From Pseudarthrobacter sp. AL07 (lineage in GTDB: Bacteria; Actinomycetota; Actinomycetes; Actinomycetales; Micrococcaceae): a DNA stretch of 34,447 nt. The stretch lies in the NCBI RefSeq assembly GCF_029960665.1, contig NZ_JASBRB010000031.1, positions 1 to 34,447 on the forward strand. The letters are read 5' to 3'. This document shows, one piece after another, positions 17,105-25,012 of the stretch (positions within the stretch are counted from its first letter, which is position 1; each line of letters starts with the position of its first letter). The notes under the pieces are model-generated. The model was not told the origin of the DNA. It searched no databases and saw only the letters and a program-made list of their open reading frames with translations. The position numbers were made by a program, and so were the translations under genes.

Positions 17105-18514
17105 TCACCAACGACGACCGCCGTGCCGCACCTTCGGTCGTTCGATTGCCTCTAACGACCGCTTCTTGCGCGTGTCATGTTCCGGCCTGTAGTCGTAGTA
17201 GTTATGATCGCCCTTTACAGCCGGCGCTCGGTTGATCACTACTCCAAGCAAGCGAGCCCTGACTGCCTCGATGTTTCCAACGGCCTTGACAAGGTCGGCC
17301 TTTCTAGTCCTTCCATCGACGCTCACAACGAGGAGTATTCCACTTGCGTGCGCAGCGAGGAGGGCGGGATCGGTTACAGGCAGCAGCGGCGGTGCATCGA
17401 TGATGACAACTTCATACTCGGATTCCAGCCGCGAAAGGAGCTTGTCCATCGTGTCCGATCCGAGAAGTTCGCTGGGATTCGGCGCGGAACCGCCTGACGC
17501 CAAAACATGCAGCTGGCCTGATGAACCCCACGCCTGAATGGCATCTTCCAGGGCGACGCTTCCGGTCAGTACACCTGTCAATCCGACGGAACCCTCAACG
17601 CCGAGGTACTTGGCCACCCGCGGTCGACGAAGATCAGCGTCGACCAGCAATACCCTAGTTCCACTCTCCGCAAGCATGATGGCTAGGTTTACTGCCGTAG
17701 AGGTCTTGCCCTCCCCCGGGATTGACGAGGAGACCACCACGCTTTGGGATCCGCCCCCCAGATTGGTAAAGGAGAGATGGGTGCGCAGCTGGCGAAAGCC
17801 TTCTGCCCGTGGGCTGTAGGGATCACTTTGCGTTATGATCGCTGCTTTTCCAACCGAGGGATCGATAGCAAAAGTGCCCAGGACTCCCGCGGGCGCTATT
17901 CGCTCGACATCTTCTTGGTTCCGCAGCCTCGTATTAAGGACCTCACGAAGGAAGGCTATTCCCAGGGCAAGCACAAATCCCACTATCAGGCCAAGGGTTA
18001 CGTTCGTTATCGGTTTGGGCGAAGACGAACCGACAGGAGGTTGGGCTTCCTCGAAAACGCTCAACTTTACTAAGGAAACGTCTTCAACCGCAGCTACTCC
18101 TTTGATCAGCTCTTCAGCAGCCGAGTTGGCTATCTGAGCCGCTTGGCCGGGGCTGGAGTCGACGGCGGTGATGTCAATCAAGACTGTCTGCGGAGGCGCC
18201 GAAGCGGAGACCTTGCCAGCTAGTTGGGCTGCGCCGCCTTTCAGCTCCAATTCATCGGCCACGGCCTGGAGGACGCGCGAACTCGTTGCAAGACTGACAT
18301 AGGATGTCACTCGGTTTTGTGCAAACATGTTTCCCTGCGTAACGTCGGTCGCCGTACTTCCCCCCTTGACAGAAACAAACAATTGCGATTGGGCTTCATA
18401 CATGGGCTTCTGGGTGAGCGTCAACCCAAACGCGGCCACGGCGGCTGCGGCCGTGACAAGCAGGATGGAAATCCAACGTTTGCGAATCACTTGCAGGTAG
18501 TTGTGTAACTCCAA
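17105..18514 (-). CDS. Wzc-like chain-length determinant/tyrosine autokinase (BY-kinase)
   Basis: This 469-residue single-chain protein controls polymer length and export through cycles of tyrosine phosphorylation. Residues 1-195 form the Wzz domain: membrane segment 14-33, external region, second segment about 172-190 (NVTLGLIVGFVLALGIAFLR). The kinase domain follows, with Walker A SSIPGEGKTSTAVN (263-276), Walker A' LLVDADLRRP (289-298) and Walker B VVIIDAPP (369-376). A short tyrosine cluster NYYDYRPE (438-445) near the C-terminus is the likely autophosphorylation site. The start is TTG 18514, with GGGGGA just upstream. It precedes the synthesis genes; no Wzb-type phosphatase was seen. Confidence 0.88.
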   Translation of the reverse strand: MELHNYLQVIRKRWISILLVTAAAAVAAFGLTLTQKPMYEAQSQLFVSVKGGSTATDVTQGNMFAQNRVTSYVSLATSSRVLQAVADELELKGGAAQLAGKVSASAPPQTVLIDITAVDSSPGQAAQIANSAAEELIKGVAAVEDVSLVKLSVFEEAQPPVGSSSPKPITNVTLGLIVGFVLALGIAFLREVLNTRLRNQEDVERIAPAGVLGTFAIDPSVGKAAIITQSDPYSPRAEGFRQLRTHLSFTNLGGGSQSVVVSSSIPGEGKTSTAVNLAIMLAESGTRVLLVDADLRRPRVAKYLGVEGSVGLTGVLTGSVALEDAIQAWGSSGQLHVLASGGSAPNPSELLGSDTMDKLLSRLESEYEVVIIDAPPLLPVTDPALLAAHASGILLVVSVDGRTRKADLVKAVGNIEAVRARLLGVVINRAPAVKGDHNYYDYRPEHDTRKKRSLEAIERPKVRHGGRRW

Positions 18515-18979
18515 AGGGGTCCCCCGATATTTCTCCGCACGAGTGAATCGTCAGCCACGCGAGTGATCTTCAGCCAAGAATCGAGCCGATAATCGTCAAT
18601 CTGCTCAGACTGTAGTAAACCACGTGCTGCCACTGATCCAGCAATTTTGCCCGTCGCATCGCGCTCGCAATAGATCGTTCCCAGGGATCGGAGGGCTCCT
18701 TCTAAGAAGGGACATCTGGATCGGTAATTGGCAAATTGCTAAGGGCCGCGGCATCGGATCCGGTATCCTTGATGGGGTTGAATTTATTTTTGACAGCCAC
18801 GTTCGATACACCCTGATCGGTGAAATGGGCCCCGAACGCCTCGCTTGCGGCACGGAATCGTACCAAAGGCTACTTTCGATTCGAGCCTCGGCCGGGTTCG
18901 AGAGAGGCCCCGGGGTCACAGCCATCGCGGCTCGGACCTGCGTTGGCGAAACGCGACTATACGGAGAAGTTAGAGGAGT
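18515..18979. other. gene-poor interval between the kinase gene and the IS nest, with a possible gene fragment
   Basis: No convincing complete gene lies here. On the minus strand one frame is open from 18869 down to a stop at 18702-18704. It reads SEAFGAHFTDQGVSNVAVKN and then KFNPIKDTGSDAAAL, a protein-like composition that could be the tail of a gene cut off by the IS3 element, but I recognise no family. The promoter of the kinase gene should also lie here; I could not pick one with confidence. Confidence 0.3.
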
Positions 18980-19009
18980 TGTCAAGCCCCGGGTTTGGTG
19001 GAGGGTTTG

Positions 19010-19331
19010 TTAGACCCGTTCCATCGTTTTGATGGAGGGCAGATTTGAGTAGAAAATTGTTTCTGCTTCTACCGGCGGTACATAGCCGATCTCGCCGTGG
19101 ACACGGCGGTGGTTGTACCAGTCGATGTATTCGGCAGCGGCGATTTCAAGGTCGTTGATGCTGGTCCACGGACCTTTGTTCCGGATGAGCTCGGCCTTGA
19201 AGAGGGAATTGAGCGCCTCGGCCATGGCATTGTCGTAGCTATCGCCCTTGGCTCCCACGGAGGCGACTGCTTCGGCGTCAGCAAGGCGCTCGGTATATCG
19301 GATGGCACGATACTGCACCCCTCTGTCGGAA
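19010..19331 (-). pseudogene. IS3-family transposase orfB, C-terminal fragment
   Basis: The minus-strand frame carries the end of the IS3 integrase core: SDRGVQYRAIRY (19326 downward), then VGAKGDSYDNAMAEALNSLF with the DDE glutamate, KGPWTSINDLEIAAAEYIDW, YNHRRVHGEIGYVPP, and a normal stop next to the terminal repeat. About 105 of some 280 residues remain. The frame breaks near 19332, where non-IS3 junction DNA begins. Confidence 0.85.
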
Positions 19332-19333
19332 TT

Positions 19334-19349
19334 AAGCCGAATTCGGCTT
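19334..19349. repeat. 16-bp perfect palindrome at the IS3/IS1380 junction
   Basis: AAGCCGAATTCGGCTT is a perfect 16-base palindrome. It sits in the short stretch (19332-19375) that belongs to neither the recognisable IS3 frame nor the IS1380 end. Adjacent bases (GATTCCGATTATGCCGAG) echo its CCGA/GCCGA words. It may be a remnant of a recombination site or of another element's end. Confidence 0.5.
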
Positions 19350-19375
19350 GATTCCGATTATGCCGAGAAAGACGT

Positions 19376-19608
19376 TAGCCCGGATTTTTCATGAAGGTCG
19401 GGTTGGGCGCCGAGGCTCGATTTGATTCTCGTCCGGCTGGATTTTTGTGGTTTTGGGCGCGCTGGCCGGCCCTGTTGTCGTTGGGTGGGCGCCGGGTTCC
19501 ACGTCTCCGATGGGTCGTGCTGGTCGTTGTTTGGGGCTGGCCTGGTGGTTCTCAGGCCAGGAGTCGGTCCTGTTGTCGGACGCTGTTTTTCAGCCCGGCA
19601 ATAGCGGC
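19376..19608 (-). repeat. extra tandem copy of the IS1380 3' end
   Basis: This 233-base block repeats the left end of the intact IS1380 (starting at 19609) in the same orientation, with scattered differences. It begins with the same end sequence TAGCCCGGATTTTTCATG. It includes the last codons of a transposase, AIAGLKNSVRQQDRLLA, ending at 19552, against AIAGLRNSLRQRDRLLA in the intact copy. It is all that remains of an older or second IS1380 copy. Confidence 0.8.
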
Positions 19609-21346
19609 TAGCCCGGATTTTTCATGGAGGTCGGGTTGGGTGCCGGGTCTCGGTTTGATTCTCGTCCGGCTGGGTTTTGTGGTTTTGGGCGCGCTTGCCG
19701 GCCTTGTTGTCGCTTGGTAGGCGCCGGGTTCCACGTCTCCGGTGGGTCGTACTTGGTTGTTGTTGGGGCTGGCCTGATGGTTCTTAGGCCAGGAGTCGGT
19801 CCCGTTGTCGGAGGCTGTTTCTCAGCCCGGCAATCGCGGCCAGGAGTGTGGTGATCGTGCCGGATTCCGGCGCTTTGTCAGGGATCAGCAACCGGGTCCG
19901 CCGGGCCCTGGTGATGAGTTTCCCGGCGGTGGCGAAGAGCCGGTAGCGCCAGCGTTTCATGTCCCATCCGCGGGCTTTGTGGCCGGTTGGCAGCGCTGCC
20001 AGTTGCAGCCAGGAGACCAGGTTCATGGCCAGGGTGGCGATGTTGGCCCAGGCCTGGTTGGCGTGGAAGTCGAAGAACGGCATTTTTCCGAGCCCGGTGT
20101 TCTTCAGGGTTTTGATCCGGTTCTCACACCGTCCCCGGGCCCGGTGCCGGGCATCCAGGGCGGGTCCATGCCAGCGCTGTGAGTTCGTCAAAAATGCCGT
20201 GACGCGGTGCCCGTCCAGATCCAGCAAAGTGGCCTGCGCCCCGGGGTGCAGGGGCTCAGCACGCAGGTAGAGGTTTGTTCCCGGCGGGTAGTCCGTGAGG
20301 CCGAGGACGTCGGTGGCGTTAACGACCCATGCGTCCGTGCGTTCGTCCCCTGCCTGGTCGAGCGCGGGCTGCCAGTATTGCTTGTCGTTGATCCACGCGA
20401 CCATGCGGGCCTTCATCACCGGGACCGGGTAGGAGACACTGAACTGCACGCCCATGGATGAGAGATAGTGCAGGAATTTCCGGGATGCCCCGGCACTGTC
20501 GGTGCGCACGAGGATTTTCTCACCGATGAGCTTTCCGTCCGTGTCGTAGAAGTCGTCGGGGAGCTGGGCGGCGGCCTGGGTGAAGACCTTGATGTGGTCA
20601 TCGGCGCTGTTGGCCCCGGCATTACCCGGACGCAGGAGTGCCGCCAGGACTTCCCCGCCGCCGTTGCCCGTGCCGTAATCAACGCTGGCAATAAAGGGCG
20701 CGAACCCATACCCGCCCTTGTACGTTCCGACAGCTTGTTCCTTGTCTCTGTGCGAGGTGACGAGGGTGGCATCCAGATCCACGATCAGCGGCTCACCGGC
20801 GGTGGCCTTCAACGCCGGATTCCTCTCCTCCGCAGCTTCCCACGCCCGAGAACGCAGCTCCCGCGTCAAGGTCGCGAAGCCGTAGCTGAAGAGGTCCGGG
20901 TTGGTCACGGTCCGCTCAAAGAACCGCGAGATCGTCGCGTTCGAGGCAACGTTCCCAAAAACCCCGGCACCGGTCCGCAGGATGTCCAGATCGGACACGT
21001 GCTCCCCTCCGCCAGCGAGCATGACCGCCAGCGAGCCCAGGATCGTGCCAGGCCGGTGCCACGCCCCGGACGGGACAAACTGGCCCAAACGGTCCTCACA
21101 TAGGTCCCGGAACCCGAGCGCGTCAACCAAGGACGTCACCACGCTCAGCCCGGCATGGGAGACCAGCGACTGGCCCGTCGTGGCGACAGGAAGGGCCGGA
21201 AAAACACGGGTATTCTTGGACATCAGAAAGGTGCTTCTTTCAGCCGGTGGCTCTGTGCGTCGACAACACTATTTTCCCAGCTCGGAAGCACCTTTCGTCG
21301 CTTAACCACACCGGACAAGCGCCAGCCTCATGAAAATCCCGGGCTA
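19609..21346 (-). mobile_element. IS1380-family insertion sequence, apparently intact
   Basis: The element is about 1.74 kb, a normal size for the family. Its ends are inverted repeats: TAGCCCGGATTTTTCATG at 19609 and, reversed, CATGAAAATCCCGGGCTA ending at 21346 (one extra G in the right end). It holds one full-length transposase gene. It lies inside the IS3 shell, next to a second partial copy of its own end. A long inverted repeat just upstream of the transposase start (AAAGGTGCTTC at 21227 and GAAGCACCTTT at 21285) could form a protective hairpin or regulate expression. Confidence 0.8.
19784..21223 (-). CDS. IS1380-family transposase
   Basis: This 479-residue DDE transposase begins MSKNTRVFPALPVATTGQSL at ATG 21223. 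The N-terminal region contains AMLAGGGEHVSDLDILR, as usual for the family. The first catalytic aspartate lies in EPLIVDLDATLVTSHRDKEQ, a second in ILVRTDSAGASRKFL, and a C-terminal RGRCENRIKTLKNTGLGKMP carries the final acidic residue region. Length and motifs are complete, so it may be active. Downstream sequence ends in the element's terminal repeat. Confidence 0.9.
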   Translation of the reverse strand: MSKNTRVFPALPVATTGQSLVSHAGLSVVTSLVDALGFRDLCEDRLGQFVPSGAWHRPGTILGSLAVMLAGGGEHVSDLDILRTGAGVFGNVASNATISRFFERTVTNPDLFSYGFATLTRELRSRAWEAAEERNPALKATAGEPLIVDLDATLVTSHRDKEQAVGTYKGGYGFAPFIASVDYGTGNGGGEVLAALLRPGNAGANSADDHIKVFTQAAAQLPDDFYDTDGKLIGEKILVRTDSAGASRKFLHYLSSMGVQFSVSYPVPVMKARMVAWINDKQYWQPALDQAGDERTDAWVVNATDVLGLTDYPPGTNLYLRAEPLHPGAQATLLDLDGHRVTAFLTNSQRWHGPALDARHRARGRCENRIKTLKNTGLGKMPFFDFHANQAWANIATLAMNLVSWLQLAALPTGHKARGWDMKRWRYRLFATAGKLITRARRTRLLIPDKAPESGTITTLLAAIAGLRNSLRQRDRLLA

Positions 21347-21378
21347 ACAAACCCTCCACCAAACCCTGGGGCTTGACA

Positions 21379-21590
21379 CCTCTGGACCCACCGGGGCGTT
21401 CAACGCGAGCAAGGAGCTGGTGGCGCACATCCGCGACCCACGTCCGAACGTGTGGGACGCCATGGACGAGGAAAATTCCGGGCAGGCCGCCTGTAGTAGC
21501 CCCAGGCTAGAGCTAGGCTAGAGCGCGGATTACGCGGAGGGCTTCCGAGCGTTCCAAGACAAGCGCGAGCCAAAGTTCACCGGTGATTGA
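21379..21590 (+). pseudogene. enoyl-CoA hydratase/isomerase (paaG-like), C-terminal fragment
   Basis: Read on the plus strand from the very edge of the IS3 repeat, the sequence encodes TGAFNASKELVAHIRDPR, WDAMDEENSGQAA and, after an in-frame TAG, SADYAEGFRAFQDKREP, ending FTGD. This matches the end of the intact paaG-like gene at 25013-25795 (TGAFNASKELVAHIRDQR ... SADYAEGFRAFQEKRSP), but codon choice and several residues differ. It is therefore a diverged paralogue or transferred copy, not a recent duplication. A CTAG-rich insertion (GGCTAGAGCTAGGCTAGAG, near 21507-21525) brings the stop. The 5' three quarters are gone. Confidence 0.88.
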
Positions 21591-21618
21591 GCCTGTCGAA
21601 ACCACCGCAACCCCGCTG

Positions 21619-22683
21619 TCAATTTCCGTCCAGGAAATTATTGGCCGCGATGTAGGCGCCCAATTTATCTTCGGCCAAAGCAGATGAGATCTTCTGGATG
21701 GCGTCCGGGTCAGTAAGCACGATCGACTGCCCGTCGGCTGACGTGCCTGTGCCACGGGTGGGCAATGTAAACATCGCCATGTCTTGCGGCCGGATGGCCT
21801 GGAGTTCCACGGCGAGGCTGCCTAAGGCTGCGGCGTCGAGGGTCTTGTCCACAGCCACAAATGGCGAAAAGACATTGACCAAGTTATTGATGGTTATGGG
21901 ATTCGACAGCGTTTCTGCGTTGATGGTCTTTGCAATGACGCCCCTAATGAACGCTTGCTGATTCCTTACCCGCTGGTAGTCGCCGTCAGCGAAAGCGTAG
22001 CGTTCCCGGACAAACGCTAGGGCATCCGCCCCGCTCAGCATATTTGGACCGGCCGCATAAGAGTAAGAGCCGGTGCTAAAGGCAATACTCGATGTCACGG
22101 GCACCCCGCCCAAGGCTTCAGTCAGCCCCTTAAAACCGTCAAAGTTGATCGTGGCGACGTGATCGATCCGCTGGTTGAAAATTAATTCAACCGTTTGAAC
22201 CACCAAGGGGACGCCCCCCAAAGCGAGGGCCGCGTTGAGCTTCGCCTCGCCATGCCCCGGGATGGTCACCCAGAGGTCGCGCATCAGGGAGATAGTATAG
22301 ATGTTTTTGCGACCAGCAGGGATGTGGACCAGCATCATCACATCGGATCGTTGGTCAGAGGACGTTCCCCGTTCGGCATCAACCACATTTTGCCCGCGGC
22401 TGTCGCTCCCGATGAGTAGGATATTTTTTGCCGGCGGACCCGACTTGACCTCCATCTTTCGCGGACGTGTGGACTCATCGGGGAACGCGCTTTGAATCTT
22501 TTCGGATTTGGAGTCGAAAGAGTGTGCAAGATTTACGATGTACCCGCCAGCAACAACGGCAGCAACAAGGACCATTGTAGCCACCGCAATAAGGACCGCG
22601 CGGCCCTTGCGGTTCTTCCGCACCTTCTGACGCCGAGGACCCTTCTCGGTCGCTTGCTGTTCGGCTTCAATGGGGAGAGTCAT
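21619..22683 (-). CDS. LytR-CpsA-Psr (LCP) family wall-polymer ligase
   Basis: This 354-residue membrane-anchored protein has a basic cytoplasmic tail, one membrane segment (about 29-51) and an external LCP domain from about residue 85. NILLIGSDSRG, SDVMMLVHIP, ISLMRDLWVTIPG, KLNAALALGG and FVRERYAFADGDYQRVRNQQ are the family's conserved pyrophosphate- and lipid-binding motifs with their arginines. LCP enzymes transfer polymers from undecaprenyl carriers to peptidoglycan. ATG 22683 has AGGAA six bases upstream; the frame also extends to a TTG at 22707. It is oriented like the polysaccharide operon but is separated from it by the IS nest, so it probably once stood next to the kinase gene. Confidence 0.9.
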   Translation of the reverse strand: MTLPIEAEQQATEKGPRRQKVRKNRKGRAVLIAVATMVLVAAVVAGGYIVNLAHSFDSKSEKIQSAFPDESTRPRKMEVKSGPPAKNILLIGSDSRGQNVVDAERGTSSDQRSDVMMLVHIPAGRKNIYTISLMRDLWVTIPGHGEAKLNAALALGGVPLVVQTVELIFNQRIDHVATINFDGFKGLTEALGGVPVTSSIAFSTGSYSYAAGPNMLSGADALAFVRERYAFADGDYQRVRNQQAFIRGVIAKTINAETLSNPITINNLVNVFSPFVAVDKTLDAAALGSLAVELQAIRPQDMAMFTLPTRGTGTSADGQSIVLTDPDAIQKISSALAEDKLGAYIAANNFLDGN

Positions 22684-23402
22684 GGTATTCCTAGCATTCG
22701 GTGGCAAGTGTCTTGCCCATTCAATTCTTGCTCTGCCGGGTTCCGAGGACGACGTTCTATCAGCGAAGCAACGCTGACGTCGACGTGGCGGTTGCCACGG
22801 TTATCAACCCGGCCAGAATCACATAGGGTACTTCGGCGGCATGATACTGAACCCATGCCACCCACGAAACTTTCGCCAGTGTCTTCCTATATTCTATAAA
22901 TATCACGACTCGCCAAATCGACTCCAAACACGCACTGGCCGGACGGCTGGCTACCCACCGGTTGGGGAACCACGAAATGGTTCCCACGTTCACTGCGTCA
23001 TCGATCAGTCAGGTAGGCACCTGGCTCTACCCCGGCAGCATCGCCACGACTACGCCGCAGGCCTTCACCGTGGCCTCCCCACCGACAGAACTAAACGGCT
23101 TCGGAGTCCAGACGCCACGCATGGCATCCAGTGCGCTGCATACCGGCCCATATCCACCAGATTTGAGCCCGGCTTCGCGGTTACAGGGCGTCAAACACCA
23201 GTTCACTCACGTTGTACCTTCTGACCTTGCTCGACGAACCCGCACCGTCTGGTAGTCCCGGCACGTCTCGCCTTTGTCGGGGCCGCTTGCCACCCTCACC
23301 GGCGTTCCCCGGATCAGGCTGCCCCCAGCTCAATCAGGCCGCTGCGACGACCCAACCAGGACGGTCTTTCACCGCCCCTCGACACACACAGCGCCTCGTG
23401 GC
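22684..23402. other. interval without a recognised gene upstream of LCP
   Basis: Several mid-sized frames exist but none resembles a family I know. On the minus strand a 77-codon frame (22760-22993) ends with a hydrophobic stretch (YVILAGLITVATATSTSALL) and could be a small membrane protein. On the plus strand a 97-codon frame (22962-23255) includes TWLYPGSIATTTPQAFTVAS. They overlap on opposite strands, so at most one is real. The part from about 23260 looks like antisense sequence of decayed IS DNA. Confidence 0.3.
22899..22927 (-). promoter_or_regulatory. possible promoter of the LCP gene
   Basis: On the minus strand TTGGAG (22922-22927) and GATATT (22899-22904) are separated by 17 bases in a locally AT-rich stretch, giving a predicted start near 22892, about 210 bases before the LCP start codon. 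Each hexamer agrees with the sigma-70 consensus at four positions. Suggestive only. Confidence 0.3.
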
Positions 23403-23620
23403 GCACAGCTCCGCCGCGAAGAAAACTGATGCTGACTTCAAATCGCATTGGCCCGGCGCAACTCAACCACTTCACGTTCAAGCTCGGCCAGGCGGGTCGC
23501 GTCATCGGTGGTGGTGCCAGGGCGCACGCCCTGGTCGATCTCCATGATGCGCACCCAGCCACGGATGGTGTCCGCCGGGATGCCCAGCTGCGCACCAATC
23601 CGCAACCTCGCGATGACGTT
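23403..23620 (-). pseudogene. IS3-family transposase orfA fragment
   Basis: The minus strand encodes IGAQLGIPADTIRGWVRI and then RPGTTTDDATRLAELEREVV and ELRRANAI, the helix-turn-helix and leucine-zipper part of IS3 orfA. A frameshift follows, after which LKSASVFFAAEL (the normal orfA end) is found in the next frame. The start and orfB are missing. It covers the 5' part of the neighbouring AlbA_2-type gene, whose N-terminus it has replaced. Confidence 0.8.
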
Positions 23621-23629
23621 GCTCCTGTA

Positions 23630-24915
23630 GTAGAAGCCACATTGGACGACCTCGACGAAGAAGGCATCAAGTCATACGTCGCCCGCCTCAGGGATGTTAG
23701 GCCTCGAATCTTTGGCGACAAGTCCATCCCAGAAATCCTCACCATGTCTAACGTGCTCGTGCGACGGGATGCCACCCTCATACCGACGCTCGCTGGTTTG
23801 CTGGCCCTCGGGCGCTACCCCCAGCAGTTCTACCCGCAACTAATGCTCACATTTGTTAGCTATCCCACGGTTGAGGGACCGGCGCCGGATGGGACTCGCT
23901 TTCTGGACAATGTTGCAATCGAAGGTTCCATCCCTGAGATAGTCCGGGAGTCGCTGGCTGTAATCAAGAGAAACATGCGTCGGCGGGCTGTAGTCGCTGG
24001 TGCAGGACGACAGGATATTTGGGACTACCCCGAACCAGCACTTCGCGAGGCCATAGTCAACGCAGTGGTTCATCGGGACCTGTCTCCAGCAAGCTTTGGC
24101 GCTCAAGTGCAGGTCGAGATGTATCCTGACCGCCTCGAGGTGCGCAATCCCGGAGGGCTGTTCGGGCCAGTCCAGATCGACTCGCTGGGTACTGAGACTC
24201 TCTCCTCAGCCAGGAATTCCGCACTGCTGAAGATGCTGGAAGATGTGAAGATCCCGGGTGAGGACAGGACCGTCTGCGAGAACAGAGGATCTGGAATCCG
24301 GACAATGCTCACAGCGCTTCGGGCTGCCGGTATGTCACCTCCAGAATTTAGTGACAAGATCTCCTCGTTCACCGTAAGGTTTCCCAATCACACGCTGCTG
24401 AATACGGCTTTTGTGGATTGGATAGCGACGCTTCACGAGCCGGGTCTAACGCACTCTCAAATCGTCGCCCTTGCGCACATGAGGGAGGGCGCCCTAATTG
24501 ACAATCCCAAGTACCGACAGATCGGTGGTGTGGATTCCAGGGTCGCCACTCAAGAATTGCAGGACCTTGTTGTCCGTGAGTTAGCCGATCAAGAAGGCAC
24601 TGGGCGTGGGCGACGTACACGCTGGCACCAAGACTGGGGGATCCAGAAGGGCTGGCTCCGAAGGGCGGGAGAATCTCTCCGGCCGATCGACGCGCCGAAG
24701 TCCTTGATGCGCTAGGAACCGAGACCCTTTCCCGAGCTGCGCTGGAGGAGCGGACTTCACTGAAGGGCGGCATCGTCCGAAGATGGCTGAAGACACTAAG
24801 GGATGAGGGCTACGTTGAGCTGGTGGGCTCCGAAAGCCTGCAAAGTAACAGAGTTCAATATCGCCGGACCGGCAGGCGGCTCGGCGAAGCTGTTCAGGAG
24901 GAACTGGAGTTCTGA
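23630..24915 (+). pseudogene. AlbA_2/Schlafen-type ATP-binding transcription regulator-like gene, 5'-truncated and frameshifted
   Basis: The reading frame starts abruptly beside the IS3 fragment with EATLDDLDEEGIKSYVARLR. It then shows LIPTLAGLLALGRYPQQFYP and the GHKL-like ATPase region (EPALREAIVNAVVHRDLSP, ENRGSGIRTML), as in COG2865 proteins whose missing N-terminus is the AlbA_2/Schlafen DNA-binding domain. Near 24617 one base appears lost. The true C-terminus (TLAPRLGDPEGLAP, ADRRAEVLDALGTETLSRA, winged-helix ERTSLKGGIVRRWLKTLRDE) continues in the next frame to a stop at 24913-24915. The unshifted frame ends at 24715. Such proteins occur in defence or regulatory settings; this copy is dead. 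Confidence 0.85.
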
Positions 24916-25012
24916 TACTCCCCAAAACCGCTACCTGAACCGAGCCGCAAACGGCACTCTCAACAGCGCAGGGCCCGGACGGCTTCACCCTGCCCCCTTT
25001 GTCCGGAAAATT

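Larger units (their letters stand above)
18980..21378 (-). mobile_element. IS3-family element shell, interrupted and rearranged
   Basis: The two ends are near-identical inverted repeats: TGTCAAGCCCCGGGTTTGG and the following bases at 18980-19013, and its inverse ending CCTGGGGCTTGACA at 21378. Over about 34 bases they differ at about one position. Between them lie the 3' end of orfB (19010-19331), a short junction, and IS1380 sequence. The 5' part, including orfA, is missing, so the element cannot move by itself. The flanking bases do not show a matching target duplication, which points to rearrangement after insertion. Confidence 0.75.

Noticed and set aside
18790..18795. perfect TTGACA hexamer on the plus strand
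   Set aside because: No -10-like hexamer at 16-18 bases and no plus-strand gene downstream before the IS3 end.
24916..25012. possible terminator behind the paaG-like gene
   Set aside because: Two 6-bp stems (GCAGGG/CCCTGC and CCGGAC/GTCCGG) exclude each other, have long loops and lack a U-run.
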